64,000 bases of DNA. Origin: Leptasterias polaris (taxonomy: Eukaryota > Echinodermata > Asteroidea > Forcipulatida > Asteriidae). The position numbers and the translations under genes were made by a program. Position 1 is the first letter of the stretch; every line of letters starts with the position of its first letter. Positions 60,702 through 64,000 of the stretch are shown in pieces. The DNA is taken from assembly GCA_037783415.1 (NCBI GenBank), contig JAZGTN010000002.1:4650001-4714000 (forward strand), in the 5' to 3' direction. Under the pieces are notes generated by a model. That model was not told the origin of the DNA. It made no database searches and saw nothing but the letters and a program-made list of their open reading frames with translations.

Positions 60702-62270
60702 GGGACGGATGTCCACACCAAACGTCTTATGCCTCATCCAATCAGTGGTGAATCTTTGTAACTTTAAAACAGTCTCTTCTATCATCTAGTGAGTTGGTGG
60801 TTCATGGCCAACCCTACCTAACCACATTACATCGGCATTCTGAAAAAAGAAATTCCATGCGTGGTATTTTAAAGGAAAGACAACAAAGGTTTCTCATAAT
60901 AAGCACTGGGATTTGTTATTTTCTTATGAGAAAATATTTATATGCACTCACCGTGAATTGCAAAACCGTTTAAAATGCATGGCGGTTGCTGAGAGGGCAT
61001 TATTGCAGCAACTGCTGCTCCCGAAACTTTGGTCTTAAAGTCTTGTAGTTTTATTTCAGGGAATTGTGATTTGTGTATTTCTGGTAGTGACTTGCGGTTT
61101 AATTTGAGTGTTGTTTGTATTCTGTTTATTTATTTTGGTGGGGTTTTGGTTTTTGTGTGTTCAGGGGATTGATGGGTACATTTTCTTTACTAATTCAAAA
61201 TTCATCTGGATTGACATGGCTTGGAAAATACTTTTGAACATTTATGGAAAAATATTAAGCAACTTAAATTTCATAAAGCTGTTTAGCTGAAAATACTGCT
61301 TGGAATAATTCTTTGCTTAGCCAAAAATGAGTAGGGCACCAGTCGCAACAATGTTAACTTTATCAAATGTTGGCTGGTAACCTTTTTCTGTGCTTAGCAA
61401 GTTTTTGTGCTTACAAGCTTTATGAAATTGGGCTCAGGAGCTATAAGGTATGCAACAGACAAAAGTCAAAGTGATTCTGGAACGTGAATTGTTATACAGA
61501 ATGATTCGGAACATGTTTCTGTGTCGGCAAATACAACTACCTGTATTGCCTTTCTTAATGGCTAAATACTACAATTTTAAAAACTATTTAAATTGTCGGG
61601 TGATTTGGACATCCGTTATGAATTTCATTTAAGTTTATGATGATTTTAAGAAATGAATTTGTTTGGTTGAATGCACTTGTTGGTTGAGAATTTGAAGACA
61701 CAAACAAATTTAAATTTTTTTTTTTAAGTTGTTAAAATTTGTGTAAGACAAGAGTATTATTATGCAGTCATGCGACAGATCTTTGCATTTTAACAATTTA
61801 AGCAGATTTTTCAAGGATCTTAAGGGAAACATGTTGCAACGGAAAAAACCCAAACAGAAAATGCCCAATGCAGACACTGCTATTATTCTATATTATAAAG
61901 TCTGTAGGATTTTGTAGTTATGTATCTATAAATAGCACGATGATGTAATGAAAATAAACCTCAAAGTACTCACTTCTCTTTAAATTGTTTCCTATGGTGA
62001 AAAATTTGTTATTTTCTAGCCCTTTTTTTAAAAACAGTATGTATGAAGGGGTTTTGTGTTCAAAATATGCGCTAGTCGGCAGACTGGTCCTCTATGGATA
62101 CCCCGACCTCTGAACTCCATGTCAGTTTTAAGGCCGTTGTCCAGTCTGTTCTGGGTTGGCCTGCTTTCTCCCTATGGCTCTCCTCCACTTGGCCCTATCC
62201 GTCGCGTCCCTTGCATCGACTCCAAGCAGTTTCATGTAATTTGTTGCGGAGCTCTGTCATGGGGTAACAT
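60702..62270 (+). pseudogene. Duplicate of the EP400-like 3' UTR region
   Basis: Follows 51070-52670 closely, including the AATAAA (61953-61958). Has a deletion of about 36 bp around the CATCATCATCATCATG stretch of the other copy and small indels in A/T runs. Confidence 0.85.
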
Positions 62271-63883
62271 ACCCGATATGGGTGCAGAGGGCAACCCCCA
62301 CCCCCCCTAAAGGATTCCTAAGATTCCAAGCACACAATGAAGACACATTATTGGGTGGGGGGGGACCACCATGACCCATATCAAGCACCAAATATCATAG
62401 GGGAATTTGTCCTCCGGTGTGTCCCCTTACAGTAAATTAACACTGAATGAAGTTGATTCAAAAGAGGGCACTATCAGATGAAATTTCGAAGAGAATTCGG
62501 GGTGGGGGCACAGCCTCTCCCGCCTCACTGGCCTGGTACAAGGCCTCCTTGTCCAGTCCTTGTATCGCAATGAAATTTATCCAATCACCATAAGTATGTG
62601 ACGGTTATAAAGAGATACCCCACAGAGTTTACTAATTATTCCTTTAAAGGTACTATTTTCTTTCATTTGTGTACATTATACTTACCGCATTTATATCCAT
62701 CCGCCGATTGCCTTTTATTATACAAATGTTTTATTATGCAAATTAAGCCTGTTAACACTTGCGCCCTCACAAGCCCCCACTTTCACATTCACTTCACAAA
62801 TGCAAGAGAAGCAACACTAAAACAGACTCTGCTCTCTTCTCTTCATTTACAGGTAAATATAACACCATTTATTCTTATCATTTTATATTATAATATCTGT
62901 TTAATTTATTGACATCCTTGATATATTATAGAAATTCTGTAAGGTTTGCTGTTATTAATGTGTATTTTTGTAAGTAATTATAGTTTAAGGTGTGGCAGCA
63001 AGAATGCAGCCATTGTCATTCTTTTGGCGGGAATGCCATTGTTTAAATCAGTATTGAATAGTGCGTTCCCGTAGTTAGCTCCTATTGCACAGCAAGTTGC
63101 TATTTTTTATTACTATAATTCCTTGGATAATTTGTGTTAGAATTGTATGTTATTTTAGTTAGATATGAGTCCAATTATGACTTTCACATTCACTTCACAA
63201 ATGCAAGAGAAGCAACACTGAAACAGACTCTGCTCTCTTCTCTTCATTTACAGATCCGGAATAAACTCTCATCATAACTTAAACAGTAAACGGAAAGCTA
63301 TTCTCCTCAACCCAATTATTTATACGACACCAAATAATATCCTGGTGCCACAAGTATAACTAGACATTTTCATAGGGTAAGTGGGGGCAAAGATGTAGTT
63401 TGGAGGGAGGGGTGATTTTTCGGATCATTCATTTGTGCAAGTTTTTGATCTTTTTGGGTGGGGGGAGGGGGGAGGGGGGAGGCAGCAATCTGAGCAGCAG
63501 GCCACTCCACTGCCCCAGCAATTAATGAATCGGCAATTTTCACCATGTTATTGTCATATTACAAAACTTTATTATAAAAAGTTTGTTAACAACCTGACGT
63601 GACAAACAACCTGACATGACAAGGGTACCTATATGTTCTTTATCTCTCAAGCTTCCTTCTTTCAATTGTTTATTTGTTTACTTTTAGTAAACTTATTTTC
63701 TTTAATTTATGAGCAAAATAGAATTAGCTGTTGCAAACTGCTTACCGACAAAAAATGACATACAGTACACAAAAACCAAACAAAGTAACAAACAAACAAG
63801 TAAAACCAGGGGGTGACTACCCGAATCCCGACCACAGAAAGACTCATTTACGAGCACTTCGTTTCTTGGGAGACATTTCTCCA
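62271..63883. other. 1.6-kb segment present only in the second copy
   Basis: No counterpart between 52669 and 52670. Contains G/C homopolymer tracts (62294-62307, 62354-62364, 63458-63482) and a 72-bp direct repeat. No exon recognised. Confidence 0.7.
62781..63253. repeat. 72-bp direct repeat pair around 330 bp
   Basis: TTTCACATTCACTTCACAAA ... CTTCATTTACAG occurs at 62781-62852 and 63182-63253 with one difference. Could be the ends of a small LTR-type element (TRIM) or a local duplication. Confidence 0.75.
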
Positions 63884-64000
63884 TTTAGGCCTGCTTCTCG
63901 CTATTTGTTCTCGCCCTGGATTAAATCAATCAAAGGCAAAGTGTACCTATGTTTTTGGAGCCGTTAAGTTGTTTCTATCTTATAAATGTAGATGTATACA

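Larger units (their letters stand above)
56323..64000 (+). pseudogene. Scrambled partial duplicate of the domino 3' region
   Basis: Blocks, in order, with their sources: 56323-56925 from 46129-46731; 56926-59738 from 44372-47002; 59737-60034 from 50527-50824; a 418-bp LINE insertion; 60453-62270 from 50821-52670; about 1.6 kb without counterpart; 63884-64000 from 52669-52790. Identity is very high, with scattered substitutions and small indels. Exons 35, 36 and half of 37 are missing, and the block lies in DDX52 intron 2. It cannot make a normal EP400 tail. Uncollapsed haplotype or misassembly is a real alternative. Confidence 0.85.

Overview
This is animal genomic DNA: long introns with GT-AG borders, and a dense mix of MITEs, tRNA-derived SINEs, LINE tails and a minisatellite. 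Several dispersed repeats (the TTAA-flanked AGGCACTGGACACC family, the SINE with a Leu/Ser-tRNA-like head, the GCTTAGCA fold-back family) resemble repeats I remember from sea stars. I read the organism as an echinoderm, probably an asteroid; this is from memory and not from a search.

Positions 699-51069 (+) are one very large gene, cut at its 5' side by the window edge. It encodes an INO80-family split SNF2 ATPase of the Domino / SRCAP / EP400 type. I could place 37 coding exons, and the reading phase closes at every junction. Exons 1-22 encode an SRCAP-like ATPase: lobe 1 in exons 2-7, a roughly 700-residue insertion in exons 8-15, lobe 2 in exons 16-18. The gene then has two possible 3' ends. 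Reading through a weak splice donor at 26586 gives a 4-kb terminal exon that stops at 30500 directly after an AT-hook, an SRCAP-like tail. Splicing from 26585 to 33448 gives 15 further exons with the EP400-type WTPPTPPQD-like motif, a SANT domain and a long Gln-rich tail that stops at 51069. This is the layout of Drosophila domino (DOM-B versus DOM-A); in vertebrates the two proteins come from the separate genes SRCAP and EP400.

About 2.4 kb further on, the first two coding exons of a DDX52 (Rok1-type DEAD-box helicase) orthologue lie at 53446-53535 and 55557-55904. The rest of DDX52 is not in the window. Its second intron is entered at about 56323 by a scrambled, near-identical duplicate of the 3' part of the domino gene (from about 44.37-47.0 kb and 50.5-52.8 kb). 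The duplicate runs to the window end, lacks several exons and has its last exon split by a LINE fragment. It is a non-functional gene fragment or an uncollapsed haplotype / assembly artefact.

Other structures: a 105-bp minisatellite of about 15 copies with traces of a 630-bp higher-order period (5228-6836); three hAT-like non-autonomous elements (4611-5219, 12557-13736, 53896-54864), two of which share a core but not their ends, and one of which carries tandem CRE-like and YY1-like sites; TTAA- and TA-flanked MITEs; a LINE tail in intron 28; a Penelope-like remnant with a hammerhead-ribozyme-like core on the minus strand near 40.7 kb; and several long perfect hairpins. No functional tRNA or rRNA gene, CRISPR array or prokaryotic gene was found.
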